A DNA stretch of 64,000 nt from Undibacterium sp. KW1 (GTDB lineage Bacteria > Pseudomonadota > Gammaproteobacteria > Burkholderiales > Burkholderiaceae_D): the NCBI RefSeq assembly GCF_009937955.1, contig NZ_AP018439.1:1612001-1676000 (forward strand), in the 5' to 3' direction. Of this stretch, positions 8,245-16,743 are shown one piece after another; the stretch's first letter is position 1; the number at the start of each line of letters is the position of its first letter. The notes beneath the pieces were generated by a model, which saw nothing but the letters and a program-made list of their open reading frames with translations, searched no databases and was not told where the DNA came from. The position numbers and the translations under genes were made by a program.

Positions 8245-11200
8245 TGACCGAAGCCTCTCAATATTCGCCGGCTTATGAAGTCAATGGCCAGGCTGTCAGT
8301 CATGCTCATTTCACGGCAACTGCATGTGACCCGCGCCATAGCGTCGTCGTCGAGGCTTGTGCTGGCAGTGGCAAGACCTGGCTGCTGGTGTCGCGCATGT
8401 TGCGCCTTTTGCTGGCCGGGGCCGAACCGGCAGAATTGCTGGCGATTACCTTTACCCGCAAGGCTGCGCAGGAGATGCGCGAACGCCTCATGGATTTGCT
8501 GCATGAACTGGCACTGGCAGATATCGCCCATGTGCGGCAATTGCTGACTGAGCGCGGCATAGCCGAGGCTGACTTGCAGAATGTCATCCCGCTGGCACGT
8601 GGTCTGTATGAAAAGGTCTTGTCCAGCCCGCAATCGCTATCATTGGATACCTTCCATAGCTGGTTTGGCCGCCTGATACAACTGGCACCGCTGGCATCTG
8701 GCGTGCCGCATGGCTTTACGCTTGTCGAGGCCAGTGGCGACATACAGCGCGAAGCCTATGGCCAGCTCATGCAGATGCTGGCGCAGGAAGATCATGCCAA
8801 CATCAAGGAAGCACTGCTATTCCTGTATCAGGAAATTGGTGACTTCAATGCCCGTGAAATGCTGGAAGCCTTTCTCGACAAGCGGGCCGAGTGGTGGGCT
8901 AGCAACCAGCAAATTGAACTAGGTGGCCCGCTGGACTGGTTGCGTGATTTATGCGGCGCAGACCTGTATCAGGATGCGCGGCTCAGCATCTGGGACGACG
9001 CCCAGCTATATCAGCGCATTGCCCACATGGCCCTGGTATTGGGCCAAGGTTCAAAAAATAACCAGGCCAATGCCAATAAGATAGAGCAGGGCCTGACGGA
9101 TGGCCCTAGCCTGGATGCCTTTGCCATGATTTGTGATGGCTTCATCAATGGGCAAGGCAACATCCGCTCACACAATGTCAAGGTCAAGGCGCTGATCACA
9201 TCCATAGAAAAACATCTGGGCCTGGACCAGATCAATGCCTTTGAAGATGAATGCGAAGCGATAGTGCAGGCACTGCAGCAACTGCAAAAGCGCAGCGCAG
9301 AAAAAATGGTCATGCAAGTCAATGAGGCCCTGTTTGCTGTCGGCACAGCTTATCTTGAATGCTACCAGGGCCTGAAGGCTGACCAGCGGGTATTTGATTT
9401 TGCGGACCTGGAATGGCAGGCATATAGACTGCTCAGTAATGAAGAATATGCAGCCTACCTGCATAGCCGCCTTGATGCACGTTATAAGCATATCTTGCTG
9501 GATGAATTCCAGGATACCAATCCCTTGCAATGGGGCATAGTGCAAGCCTGGCTGGAAGCTTATGGTGATGATGGGGCCAAGCCCAGTGTGTTTGTGGTGG
9601 GCGACCCCAAACAGTCTATCTACCGTTTTCGTCGCGCCGAACCCCGAGTGTTTACCGCTGCACAAGATATGCTGGCAGCGCAGGGAGCAAGGGTGTTGCG
9701 TACCAACCAGACGCGTAGGAATGCACCCGCGATTGTTGATGTACTCAATGTCAGCATGCATGGCAATCCAATGTTTCATGCGCAAACGACAGCTTCAGAT
9801 GCCGATGGTGCGGTCTGGCGTTTGCCTTTGATAGGCATGGCCGCGCCCATTGATCTTGAAGAGGGAGGCGAAGAAGAAACTGCGCCTTCACGTTTTCCTC
9901 TGCGCAATCCGCTGACAACCCCACTGGAGGAAGCAGAAAACCAGCAACGCTATGAAGAAGGCAAGCAAGTCGCACAAACCTTGCTGGGCATACGTGCCGC
10001 GCAGGGTGCAGATAGCTGGCATTGGAGTGACGTGATGCTGCTGGTCAAGCGCCGCACGCATTTGTCAGCCTACGAAAAGGCTTTGCGCGAGGCAGGCATC
10101 CCTTTTGTTTCCAGCCGCCGTGGTGGCTTGCTGGATGCGCTGGAAGTGCTGGATTTGATCGCACTATTAAATTTCCTGATGACGCCAGGTGACAACCGTG
10201 CGCTGGCGCATGTGTTAAAGTCCCCCATCGTGGCAGCCAGTGATGATGATCTTATTGCGTTAGCCATGCGCGATGAAGCAACGTGGTGGAAGCGCCTGCA
10301 AACCATGGCATTGGACTTAGCCTCGGAGCAGGATGACTCTTATCCAGTTCTGCAACGCGCCGCCAGCTTGCTGCAACAATGGATGGAAGCGTCTTATTAT
10401 TTACCCGTGCATGATTTGCTGGACCGCATATTGCATCAGGGCGAGGTCTTGCAACGCTATGCGCAAGCATCATCAGTTGCGCAGCGCAGCCAGGTCATGG
10501 GCAATATCCATAGTTTTACAGAACTGGCTTTGAATCTGGATGCCGGGCGTTACCCCAGTTTGCCCAAATTTATCGCTGCCCTGAGCGCCTTGCGCCGTGG
10601 TGGTGATAGTGACGCCCCCGATGAATCTGCGGTTGATAGTGCGGCTGATGCTGTGCGCATATTGACCATCCACAGTGCCAAGGGACTGGAGGCAAAGATC
10701 GTCGTCATGCTGGACGCCAATCACAGTGAATCCATGAAAGACAGGATAGGTGTTTTGTGCCAGTGGCCTTTGCAGGCGGGTGAAGAAAGGCATTTTTCTG
10801 TCTTTGGCAAAAAAGACCAGCGTGGCGCTGCGCGTGACCGCTTTTTTGCGCAGGAAGAAGCCCAGGCCACGCAAGAAAACTGGAACCTCTTATATGTCGC
10901 CATCACCCGTGCCAAGCAGATATTGATACTTAGCGGTGTACAGAGCGGGAAAAAGCAATTAACGCCCAGTTGGTATGGCTATCTCGATCATGTAGAAGAA
11001 AAATCACCGGCTGCGGCTACTATTGGGAATGAAATACAGCAGCATCAGTCGTTCACTATGGCAGTATTTGAACCCCCTGCCATGCCTGCTGAAGAGATAG
11101 CGCCGGAAGTGAGCAGTGATGAACAATTGGAGGGCATAGCTCTGCATACCCTGATGGAGCGTTTGAGCAATAACGCAAAGAGCTGGCCGATTGTCGTGCC

Positions 11201-11567
11201 AGATGTTGAGACTATCGCAGCCTGGTTGCCTTGTTCCAGCACTGTGGCGATGGCAATTCGCAAACAGGCTGAGTGTATATTCAGTAATTCTGCATTGCAG
11301 AAATTTTATGAGCCTGCCGCTTATGTATATGCGCGTAATGAAATGGATGTGCTGGTCGAGAAAAAATTATTGCGCCTGGACAGGGTTGTGGTTTTTTCGC
11401 ATGAAGTCTGGGTATTGGATTACAAACGTCAGCTTTTACCTGGTCAGGAAACAGGCTATCGCCAGCAGTTGCAGGATTATGTATTGGCCTTAAAGCAGGT
11501 ATTTTCTGGTAAAACTGTCCATGCTGCACTTATTTTGAGCGATGGCAGCCTGATAGACATGCTCTGA
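8238..11567 (+). CDS. AddA-like UvrD-family helicase with C-terminal nuclease
   Basis: A 1109-residue superfamily 1 helicase, the motor partner of the upstream nuclease. Motifs in order: Walker A AGSGKT (residues 42-47), Ia ITFTRKAAQEMRERL, Walker B LLDEFQDTN (about 420), motif III GDPKQSIYRFR (about 460), motif V TIHSAKGLEAKIVV (about 812), motif VI LYVAITRAKQ (about 886). The C-terminus carries a RecB-like nuclease with NEMDVLVEK and VLDYKRQ (about 1061). Start codons at 8238 or 8244 both overlap the AddB-like stop. Domain order fits AddA rather than RecB because the partner also has its own nuclease. Substrate and Chi-like recognition cannot be read from sequence. Confidence 0.9.
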   Translation: MVMTEASQYSPAYEVNGQAVSHAHFTATACDPRHSVVVEACAGSGKTWLLVSRMLRLLLAGAEPAELLAITFTRKAAQEMRERLMDLLHELALADIAHVRQLLTERGIAEADLQNVIPLARGLYEKVLSSPQSLSLDTFHSWFGRLIQLAPLASGVPHGFTLVEASGDIQREAYGQLMQMLAQEDHANIKEALLFLYQEIGDFNAREMLEAFLDKRAEWWASNQQIELGGPLDWLRDLCGADLYQDARLSIWDDAQLYQRIAHMALVLGQGSKNNQANANKIEQGLTDGPSLDAFAMICDGFINGQGNIRSHNVKVKALITSIEKHLGLDQINAFEDECEAIVQALQQLQKRSAEKMVMQVNEALFAVGTAYLECYQGLKADQRVFDFADLEWQAYRLLSNEEYAAYLHSRLDARYKHILLDEFQDTNPLQWGIVQAWLEAYGDDGAKPSVFVVGDPKQSIYRFRRAEPRVFTAAQDMLAAQGARVLRTNQTRRNAPAIVDVLNVSMHGNPMFHAQTTASDADGAVWRLPLIGMAAPIDLEEGGEEETAPSRFPLRNPLTTPLEEAENQQRYEEGKQVAQTLLGIRAAQGADSWHWSDVMLLVKRRTHLSAYEKALREAGIPFVSSRRGGLLDALEVLDLIALLNFLMTPGDNRALAHVLKSPIVAASDDDLIALAMRDEATWWKRLQTMALDLASEQDDSYPVLQRAASLLQQWMEASYYLPVHDLLDRILHQGEVLQRYAQASSVAQRSQVMGNIHSFTELALNLDAGRYPSLPKFIAALSALRRGGDSDAPDESAVDSAADAVRILTIHSAKGLEAKIVVMLDANHSESMKDRIGVLCQWPLQAGEERHFSVFGKKDQRGAARDRFFAQEEAQATQENWNLLYVAITRAKQILILSGVQSGKKQLTPSWYGYLDHVEEKSPAAATIGNEIQQHQSFTMAVFEPPAMPAEEIAPEVSSDEQLEGIALHTLMERLSNNAKSWPIVVPDVETIAAWLPCSSTVAMAIRKQAECIFSNSALQKFYEPAAYVYARNEMDVLVEKKLLRLDRVVVFSHEVWVLDYKRQLLPGQETGYRQQLQDYVLALKQVFSGKTVHAALILSDGSLIDML

Positions 11568-11684
11568 GAGAAAATTTACTCGTATAATTAAAGATCGCAT
11601 TAACATCGCATTATTGACTGCCCTGTTGGCTGCCTTATTGGCTATCTTAATGAATGCATTGCATACCCCTTGAACTGAGACATA

Positions 11685-11903
11685 ATGATTTCCGAATTCG
11701 AATTGCTCGCTGAAAAAGTGAAACAGCTAGTCGTGCTGGCGCACACCTTGCGCAGCGAAAATGCCAGACTGCGTAATGATGTGACCTCATTGATGACGCA
11801 AAACACAGACTTGCAACAACGCATGCACCAGGCTCATGACCGTGTCTCTGCCTTGCTTGCGCAACTGCCAGCCGAGGTCTTGAATGACAAGGAGGCGGCA
11901 TGA
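11685..11903 (+). CDS. ZapB-like coiled-coil protein (TIGR02449 family)
   Basis: A 72-residue, almost entirely helical protein with heptad character (LLAEKVKQLVVLAHTLRSENARLRNDV), matching the TIGR02449 family found immediately before zapA in many proteobacteria. A cell-division role beside ZapA is inferred from this conserved position and the ZapB-like coiled coil; it is shorter than or similar to E. coli ZapB, without clear sequence identity. Its stop overlaps the zapA start by four bases, so the two are translationally coupled. Confidence 0.85.
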   Translation: MISEFELLAEKVKQLVVLAHTLRSENARLRNDVTSLMTQNTDLQQRMHQAHDRVSALLAQLPAEVLNDKEAA

Positions 11904-12226
11904 GTGAAGTAAAAGTGATACAGGTCGATGTCAATATCATGGGGCAGAGTTACAAACTCAGTTGCCGCGAAGGTGAAGACCGCGCCCTGCGCGAAGCTGC
12001 TGCCTACCTTGATGGCAAAATGTCTGCCATACGTGATGCTGCAAAAGTCAAGGGCACTGACAGGATCGCGGTCATGGCAGCATTGAGCATGACCACAGAG
12101 TTATTGGCGACCAAATCACCCGAAGGCCCTTTGTCTGGCTTGTCTCTGGCAGAAGTCAAACAAAAGATCAATGAAATGCATGACATCATGGATCAGGCTT
12201 TGACTCCACAAGAAAAACTATTTTGA
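11900..12226 (+). CDS. zapA: Cell division protein ZapA
   Basis: A 108-residue ZapA, the FtsZ-ring stabiliser that cross-links FtsZ filaments at midcell. The N-terminal ZapA fold reads VDVNIMGQSYKLSCREGEDRALREAAAYLDGKM, with the conserved IMGQ-Y motif and GED, and is followed by RIAVMAALSMTTELL and a C-terminal coiled coil. It overlaps the zapB-like gene upstream (ATGA) and is followed by 6S RNA, the same order known across beta- and gammaproteobacteria. Confidence 0.93.
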   Translation: MSEVKVIQVDVNIMGQSYKLSCREGEDRALREAAAYLDGKMSAIRDAAKVKGTDRIAVMAALSMTTELLATKSPEGPLSGLSLAEVKQKINEMHDIMDQALTPQEKLF

Positions 12227-12293
12227 TCAGTGAGCTTATTATTTAATTTAATCAAAATAGCTGGCGATGCGCGGGCATTTCAGGGTACACTTT

Positions 12294-12472
12294 AGTTCCC
12301 TGCCGTGTTCGCCAATGCCATATATTCCTTGAACCATTTTAGTGCATAGGCCGTGGAACATTGTTCGATGGGTGTGAGCGTCGCTAGTCCGATGAACCCG
12401 AAATTGAATTGACCGTGGCCAACTTGAACCGCTCAGGTTCAGGATGCCGGCATAGCGGCATCGGTGGGGACT
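12294..12472 (+). ncRNA. ssrS: 6S RNA
   Basis: About 179 bases right after zapA, the conserved ssrS position. The ends pair (AGTTCCC with GGGGACT, then CCG with CGG) to close the long hairpin, and internal segments such as TTGAACCATT and AACTTGAACCGC fit the broken-helix form that mimics an open promoter and binds sigma-70 RNA polymerase. The exact 5' end is estimated from the closing stem. A strong terminator follows within ten bases. Confidence 0.88.
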
Positions 12473-12480
12473 TATTCTGA

Positions 12481-12512
12481 ACGGCTGTCATTTTTTATGA
12501 CAGCCGTTTTTT
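12481..12512 (+). terminator. Rho-independent terminator after 6S RNA
   Basis: ACGGCTGTCA pairs perfectly with TGACAGCCGT around a TTTTTTA loop, followed by a run of seven or more T. It also insulates the EVE gene downstream. Confidence 0.9.
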
Positions 12513-12602
12513 TGTGCCTGATCTATCCATGATGTTTATCGTACTGATGTCGTCGCTACATAAATGTGCGACAATTTCCTTTTGACTTTGCAGGTGCTCA
12601 CC

Positions 12603-13064
12603 ATGGCATATTGGTTGATGAAGTCTGAACCGGATGAGATCAGTATTGACGATGTACTGGCTTTGCCCAGCATCCCCTGGTTTGGCGTACGCAATTACCA
12701 GGCGCGTAATTTCATGCGCGATGGCATGAAGGTAGGCGATGGTGTGCTGTTTTACCATTCCAGTTGCGCTGAACCTGGCATCGCCGGTCTGGCCGAGGTT
12801 GCCAGCACTGCTTACCCTGATCACACCCAGTTTGAAAAAGACAGTAAATACTTTGACCCGAAAGCGACCCAGGAAACCCCGCGCTGGATGATGGTCGATG
12901 TCAAGGCCAAGCGCAAGACCCGCTTGCTGGGCCTGGCAGAACTCAGGACTTACCCTGAACTTGCTGATATGACGGTGCTGCAAAAAGGCAGCCGCCTGTC
13001 GATTACGCCAGTCAAGCCAGATGAGTGGCGCTTCATACAGAAACTGTTGAAGGAACAGGTTTGA
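12603..13064 (+). CDS. EVE domain-containing protein
   Basis: A 153-residue single-domain protein of the EVE family (PUA/YTH-like fold). Typical elements: MAYWLMKSEPDEISIDDVL, WFGVRNYQARNFMRDGMKVGDGVLFYHSS, GIAGLAEV and WMMVDVKA. Related EVE proteins bind modified bases in DNA or RNA, with an aromatic cage; the ligand of this housekeeping type is not established. An ATG further upstream in frame is rejected because the conserved N-terminus MAYWLMKSEP begins at 12603. It overlaps ybiB by four bases. Confidence 0.93.
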   Translation: MAYWLMKSEPDEISIDDVLALPSIPWFGVRNYQARNFMRDGMKVGDGVLFYHSSCAEPGIAGLAEVASTAYPDHTQFEKDSKYFDPKATQETPRWMMVDVKAKRKTRLLGLAELRTYPELADMTVLQKGSRLSITPVKPDEWRFIQKLLKEQV

Positions 13065-14062
13065 AATTCTCTCCATTCACTGCAAATTCTGCGGCAGAGT
13101 CGGTCGAGCCTCTTGCCGCAGCCAAATTCATCAAGGAAATAGGTCGCGGCAAAGATGGCGCGCGCAGCATGACGCAGGCCGATGCGGCGACTTTATATGC
13201 CGCCATGCTGGCTGGACGGGTATCTGACCTGGAGTTGGGCGGTATCTTGCTCTCCATGCGCATCAAAGGCGAGTCCATAGAAGAAATTTCAGGCTTCCTT
13301 CAGGCAGCTCAACCGTATATTTTGCCGCTGCAAGCACCTGCAGTTAGTCCTTATGCCCCGGTAGTCATACCAACTTATAACGGTGCCCGCAAGAAAGCCA
13401 ATCTGACGCCTTTGCTGGCCTTGTTGCTGGCGCGACGGGGTGTACCTGTGCTGGTGCACGGAGTACGCACAGATACCGGACGGGTCGCCACGGCTGAGAT
13501 CTTCCAGGCCCTGGGCTTGCCTTTGGTGACCAGCTCAGAACAAGTGCTGGAACAGCTGCAGCAAAAGCAGCCAGCCTTTATGCCCATAGACGCCTTATCG
13601 CCCGCAATGGCGCATTTGCTGAGTTTGCGCCGTATCCTGGGTGTGCGCAACTCCACCCATACGCTGGTCAAGCTCTTGCAACCTTTTGTCGTGCCTGCCT
13701 TGCGCCTGAGTTCTTACACCCATCCAGAATATCTGTTGATGCTGCAAGACTATTTTTCCCGCTGCGCACCTGTTGAAGCCGGGGATGTATTCCTCATGCG
13801 CGGTACCGAGGGCGAAGCTGTCGCCAGCACGGGCCGGGCCCAGCAGATAGACTGGTTTCATGCCGGGCAGGGAACTACCCTGGTGCCCGCTCAGCAAGAG
13901 CCCCTGGCGGAAGTGCCTGCTGTACCTGGCAGCATAGATGCCAATACGACTGCGGCATGGATCAGGTCAGTGCTGGCTGGTGAGATTGCCGTGCCTGAAA
14001 ATATTACTGTGCAAGTGGAGCATTGCGCCAGCATTGCACAGCGTTTGCGACAACAAAGCTAA
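13061..14062 (+). CDS. ybiB: DNA-binding protein YbiB (TrpD2-like, anthranilate phosphoribosyltransferase fold)
   Basis: About 333 residues of the YbiB/TrpD2 family: an anthranilate phosphoribosyltransferase-like fold reported to bind nucleic acids instead of making tryptophan precursors. Seen here: the N-terminal helical domain (FIKEIGRGKDGARSMTQADAATLYAAMLAGRVSDLELGGILLSMRIKGES split across about 18-66) and the nucleoside-phosphorylase-type domain with PTYNGARKKANLTPLLALLLARRGVPVLVHG in the same order. The start is a TTG at 13061 overlapping the EVE stop, supported by GAAGGA at 13049-13054 six bases before it; an earlier in-frame ATG would run deep into the EVE gene. Confidence 0.85.
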   Translation: MKFSPFTANSAAESVEPLAAAKFIKEIGRGKDGARSMTQADAATLYAAMLAGRVSDLELGGILLSMRIKGESIEEISGFLQAAQPYILPLQAPAVSPYAPVVIPTYNGARKKANLTPLLALLLARRGVPVLVHGVRTDTGRVATAEIFQALGLPLVTSSEQVLEQLQQKQPAFMPIDALSPAMAHLLSLRRILGVRNSTHTLVKLLQPFVVPALRLSSYTHPEYLLMLQDYFSRCAPVEAGDVFLMRGTEGEAVASTGRAQQIDWFHAGQGTTLVPAQQEPLAEVPAVPGSIDANTTAAWIRSVLAGEIAVPENITVQVEHCASIAQRLRQQS

Positions 14063-14072
14063 GGCTGAATTT

Positions 14073-14609
14073 ATGATGGAAACCGATATCGCAGAAATTA
14101 ATCCCGGTGTGCGCGATGACCCGCGTCTGGATAAGGTATTGAATTTTCTTGACAGGATAGGTATCGCGGTTATTGAGCGCGAACTGCAGCACGCAACGTT
14201 TTTGCCCGGCCTTGATCTGGGGCCTGGCTGCATTTATGTCGATTACAGCAAACTCAAATATCCTGGCGATATGGTGCATGAGGCCGGGCACCTGGCGGTG
14301 ACACCATCTGCCAATCGTGCACTCATAGGCAGCGATCAGCAAGACAAGGACTGGCCACCCCAAGGCGAAGAGATAGCTGCTATTTTATGGTCACTGGCGG
14401 TGGCCAGGGAGCTTGATTTGCCACTGGATTTTGTGTTTCATCCAAATGGTTACAAGGATGATTCCAGCTGGTTGATAGAGACTTTTGAATCAGGTAATTT
14501 TATTGGCCTGCCGTTTCTGGAATGGGCAGGCCTGAGCCTGGGGGCGGTACGTGCAGAGAAAGAAGGTAAGCCTGCTTTTCCTCACATGCTCAAGTGGATG
14601 CGGGAGTAG
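14073..14609 (+). CDS. Unknown protein with an HEAGH zinc-peptidase-like motif
   Basis: A 178-residue soluble protein without signal peptide. The central segment YPGDMVHEAGHLAV carries HExxH (H-E-A-G-H), followed about 45 residues later by the helix GEEIAAILWSLAVARELDL with two Glu that could supply a third zinc ligand, as in gluzincin-like folds. I do not recognise a named family. It starts 10 bases after ybiB stops, so it is likely in the EVE-ybiB operon. Whether it is an active peptidase cannot be judged; the C-terminal half is rich in aromatic and Gly residues. Confidence 0.7.
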   Translation: MMETDIAEINPGVRDDPRLDKVLNFLDRIGIAVIERELQHATFLPGLDLGPGCIYVDYSKLKYPGDMVHEAGHLAVTPSANRALIGSDQQDKDWPPQGEEIAAILWSLAVARELDLPLDFVFHPNGYKDDSSWLIETFESGNFIGLPFLEWAGLSLGAVRAEKEGKPAFPHMLKWMRE

Positions 14610-14697
14610 TTCTGATATAAGTGTGCAGGCGCGCACATGGCATTGAACGACGAAGTCGGGACCGGTTTGCAAACACATATACATAAATGTAAATTTT

Positions 14698-15297
14698 ATG
14701 GGGATGAGAATGAAGGCTTCGGTGCTAACGATTGTTTTTTCCGCTGCTGTGCTGGCATGTGGTGTGAGTTATGCTGCTGACTGTGTGTCGATCAAGTCTC
14801 AAAAAGAGCGCCTGAAGTGTTTCGATGCTTCAGCCAAACAAGCTGACACAGACTCCCCAAAAAAGAAAGAGTTGGACGAGAAGGCTGAGCCGGACAAGCG
14901 TGAGTCAGCGCGGCTATCCCCAAAAAAACTGGACAACGAAAAAGCCAACAAGGCGGCGACTGAGAGCTTTGTCAATGGCCGTATAGTCAGTCTGTCGATT
15001 GTGACCTTGAGTTGGAAGAATTTCATGTCTAACCCTGGCGGTGTGGATGACAGGCTGAAGACGGTTGAATGGGCCAAACAAGAGACAGTTAGTGACTATG
15101 ATAAATTGCTTGCCATGGAAGATTATAGCCCCATGCTAAGGGGGAAAATCAAGGACCTGGTCGCTTCGTGGCTGCAGGCGGTGGAGGATGCGCGGCCCAC
15201 TTCAAGTGATAATGTGCGTAGCCACAGTGCGCGAGTGGATGCGGCGGTTAGACTGTTTCAGTCACAGGTTGACCGTTTAAAGCTTGATATCAGATGA
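14698..15297 (+). CDS. Secreted or periplasmic protein of unknown function
   Basis: Up to 199 residues; the ATG at 14710 is an alternative start that gives a cleaner signal peptide (MKASVLTIVFSAAVLACGV, cleavage near SYA-AD). The mature part begins with CVSIKSQKERLKCFD, a two-cysteine motif reminiscent of many small exported proteobacterial proteins, then a Lys/Glu-rich linker (about residues 45-85), then a helical domain ending RLFQSQVDRLKLDIR. I recognise no family. Base composition is slightly more AT-rich than the genes before it, and the gene sits at the edge of the repeat-rich region. Confidence 0.6.
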   Translation: MGMRMKASVLTIVFSAAVLACGVSYAADCVSIKSQKERLKCFDASAKQADTDSPKKKELDEKAEPDKRESARLSPKKLDNEKANKAATESFVNGRIVSLSIVTLSWKNFMSNPGGVDDRLKTVEWAKQETVSDYDKLLAMEDYSPMLRGKIKDLVASWLQAVEDARPTSSDNVRSHSARVDAAVRLFQSQVDRLKLDIR

Positions 15298-15463
15298 CGC
15301 GCTTCCTTGCTCTCATGATAATGGTGCTCGCCATTGAGGCATTCGCTGCGCCAGACTGCAGCTCAACCGTCAAGCGTGATTTCCAGCGCTAGAATCCGTG
15401 CCCTAGTACCCACGAGGGCCAGGGGCAAGGAACAGCGTTATCTGCTCCAAAAAATGGGGTCAT

Positions 15464-15574
15464 TTCTAATATTCCAACATTTTCAACCCGGCGAACGATT
15501 ACGCGCCGCCGATCGTCTCAGTGTGCTTTGAGAAATGTTGAATTTTTGTGGATAAGAATGTTGGAATATTAGAA
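15464..15574. repeat. 18-base perfect inverted repeat around a palindromic core
   Basis: TTCTAATATTCCAACATT at 15464-15481 is the exact reverse complement of 15557-15574. Inside it, TTCAAC at 15482 is matched by GTTGAA near 15537, so the arms extend imperfectly. The 3' arm abuts the first REP-like copy. The layout suggests the relic or end of a mobile palindromic element. Confidence 0.65.
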
Positions 15575-15600
15575 CTACCGGGGGCTAATGGGTGACCCCA
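15574..15600 (+). repeat. REP-like repeat, copy 1
   Basis: A 27-base unit running ACTACCGGGGGCTA to GGGTGACCCCA, containing the word GGGGCTAATGGGTGACCCCA. It recurs at 15639-15664 in the same orientation and at 18401-18427 as the exact reverse complement. Confidence 0.8.
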
Positions 15601-15638
15601 TATTCCCGAACTGACCCCATTTTCTTTGCGACTACTTG

Positions 15639-15664
15639 ACTACCGGGGCTAATGGGTGACCCCA
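15639..15664 (+). repeat. REP-like repeat, copy 2
   Basis: Same unit as 15574-15600 with one G fewer. It is preceded by CTACTTG, which copy 3 shares, so copies 2 and 3 match over about 34 bases apart from that single-base gap. Confidence 0.8.
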
Positions 15665-15912
15665 ATTTTCCCCGAGATTCTGAAAAACCTATTGCATCGG
15701 CGCAACACAGCTTTGCGAAGTAAATAGAAAACCCGGTTTCGCAGTTAGTTCAATTTGCGTATTTGCTCAATATACATATACTTGAGCCAAGTTGCCGTTT
15801 TAAGCTAGTTGCACGTCTTTTGTTCACAAAATTTGTGATATTTAAGGATATGCCCCATATCCGTTGACCTTGCTGTGCGCTACTTGAACCTAACCATTAT
15901 CGGAGTTGCCTC

Positions 15913-16743
15913 ATGTCTACAGAAAAAAATGACTTGAATGTTCTTCACCGTAACAACGTAAAAGTCATTGGTGAAGCTGGTCCAGTGCTGCTTTATGCGC
16001 ATGGTTTTGGATGCAATCAGAATATGTGGGACAGGGTAACGCCTGCCTTTGTTGGGACTCACAAACAAGTACTGTTTGATTATGTCGGTTCAGGAAAGTC
16101 TGATCTGAAGGCTTTTGACCGTTATCGATACTCCAATATTAACGGCTACGCCCAAGACGTACTCGACGTTTGCGATGCACTTGGTTTGACAAGTGGTGTT
16201 ACATTCATTGGACACTCTGTCAGTTGCAGTGCCGGAATCTTGGCTTCGATTGCAAGACCAGAATTATTTGATAAGTTGATTTTGGTTGGGCCAAATCCTT
16301 GCTTTGTTAATGATCCGCCTGATTACTTTGGGGGATTTGAGAAAGAGGATCTTGAAGGCCTGTTAGATCTCATGGAACAGAATTATATTGGGTGGGCTAA
16401 TTATCTGGCTCCGGTTGTTTCTGCACAAGGTGAGGCAGGTTCTGTCACTGCTGAACTATCAGACAGTTTTTGTTCTACCGATCCAACGACGACCAAAGTG
16501 TTTGCGAAAACCACATTTTTCTCTGACAACAGAGCTGACCTTCCCAAAGTCAGTCGCCCTTGCCTGGTGATTCAGCATAGAACAGATACGCTCGCACCGG
16601 TTCAAGTTGGCGAATATGTTCATAACCATCTGGCAGGCAGCACCCTTAAAGTGCTGGAAGTGCAAGGCCATTGCGCGCACATGAGTGAACCCTCGCTCGT
16701 CGTTGATGCCATTCGTGAATATCTCGGCCATTGTGGCGGATAA
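15913..16743 (+). CDS. RsbQ/KAI2-like alpha/beta hydrolase
   Basis: A 276-residue cytoplasmic alpha/beta hydrolase of the RsbQ / KAI2 / D14 group. The catalytic triad can be placed: S102 in GHSVS, D225 in RTDTLAP and H253 in QGHCAHMS. These sit a constant six residues after the B. subtilis RsbQ triad as I remember it (S96, D219, H247). The oxyanion motif is HGFGCNQNMW. RsbQ works as partner of the PAS protein RsbP; here the next gene, overlapping by up to 59 bases, encodes a PAS protein too, with a GGDEF output. CGGAG seven bases before the ATG supports the start. The gene pair lies between inverted REP-like repeats. Confidence 0.9.
   Translation: MSTEKNDLNVLHRNNVKVIGEAGPVLLYAHGFGCNQNMWDRVTPAFVGTHKQVLFDYVGSGKSDLKAFDRYRYSNINGYAQDVLDVCDALGLTSGVTFIGHSVSCSAGILASIARPELFDKLILVGPNPCFVNDPPDYFGGFEKEDLEGLLDLMEQNYIGWANYLAPVVSAQGEAGSVTAELSDSFCSTDPTTTKVFAKTTFFSDNRADLPKVSRPCLVIQHRTDTLAPVQVGEYVHNHLAGSTLKVLEVQGHCAHMSEPSLVVDAIREYLGHCGG

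Larger units (their letters stand above)
15298..15912. other. Gene-free, repeat-bearing stretch
   Basis: Holds no open frame I can support. It carries an 18-base inverted repeat (15464-15481 / 15557-15574), two direct copies of a REP-like unit (15574-15600 and 15639-15664) and short TGGGGTCA words between them. The last 250 bases are AT-rich and presumably hold the promoter of the hydrolase gene, though no convincing -35/-10 pair was found. Confidence 0.6.

Noticed and set aside
15334..15531. 65-codon frame before the repeat cluster
   Set aside because: It runs through the palindrome, has no ribosome site and shows no known motif.
16685..16743. Treating the hydrolase and PAS-GGDEF genes as one fused protein
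   Set aside because: They are in different frames and overlap; each has its own complete domain set, and a stop closes the hydrolase at 16743.
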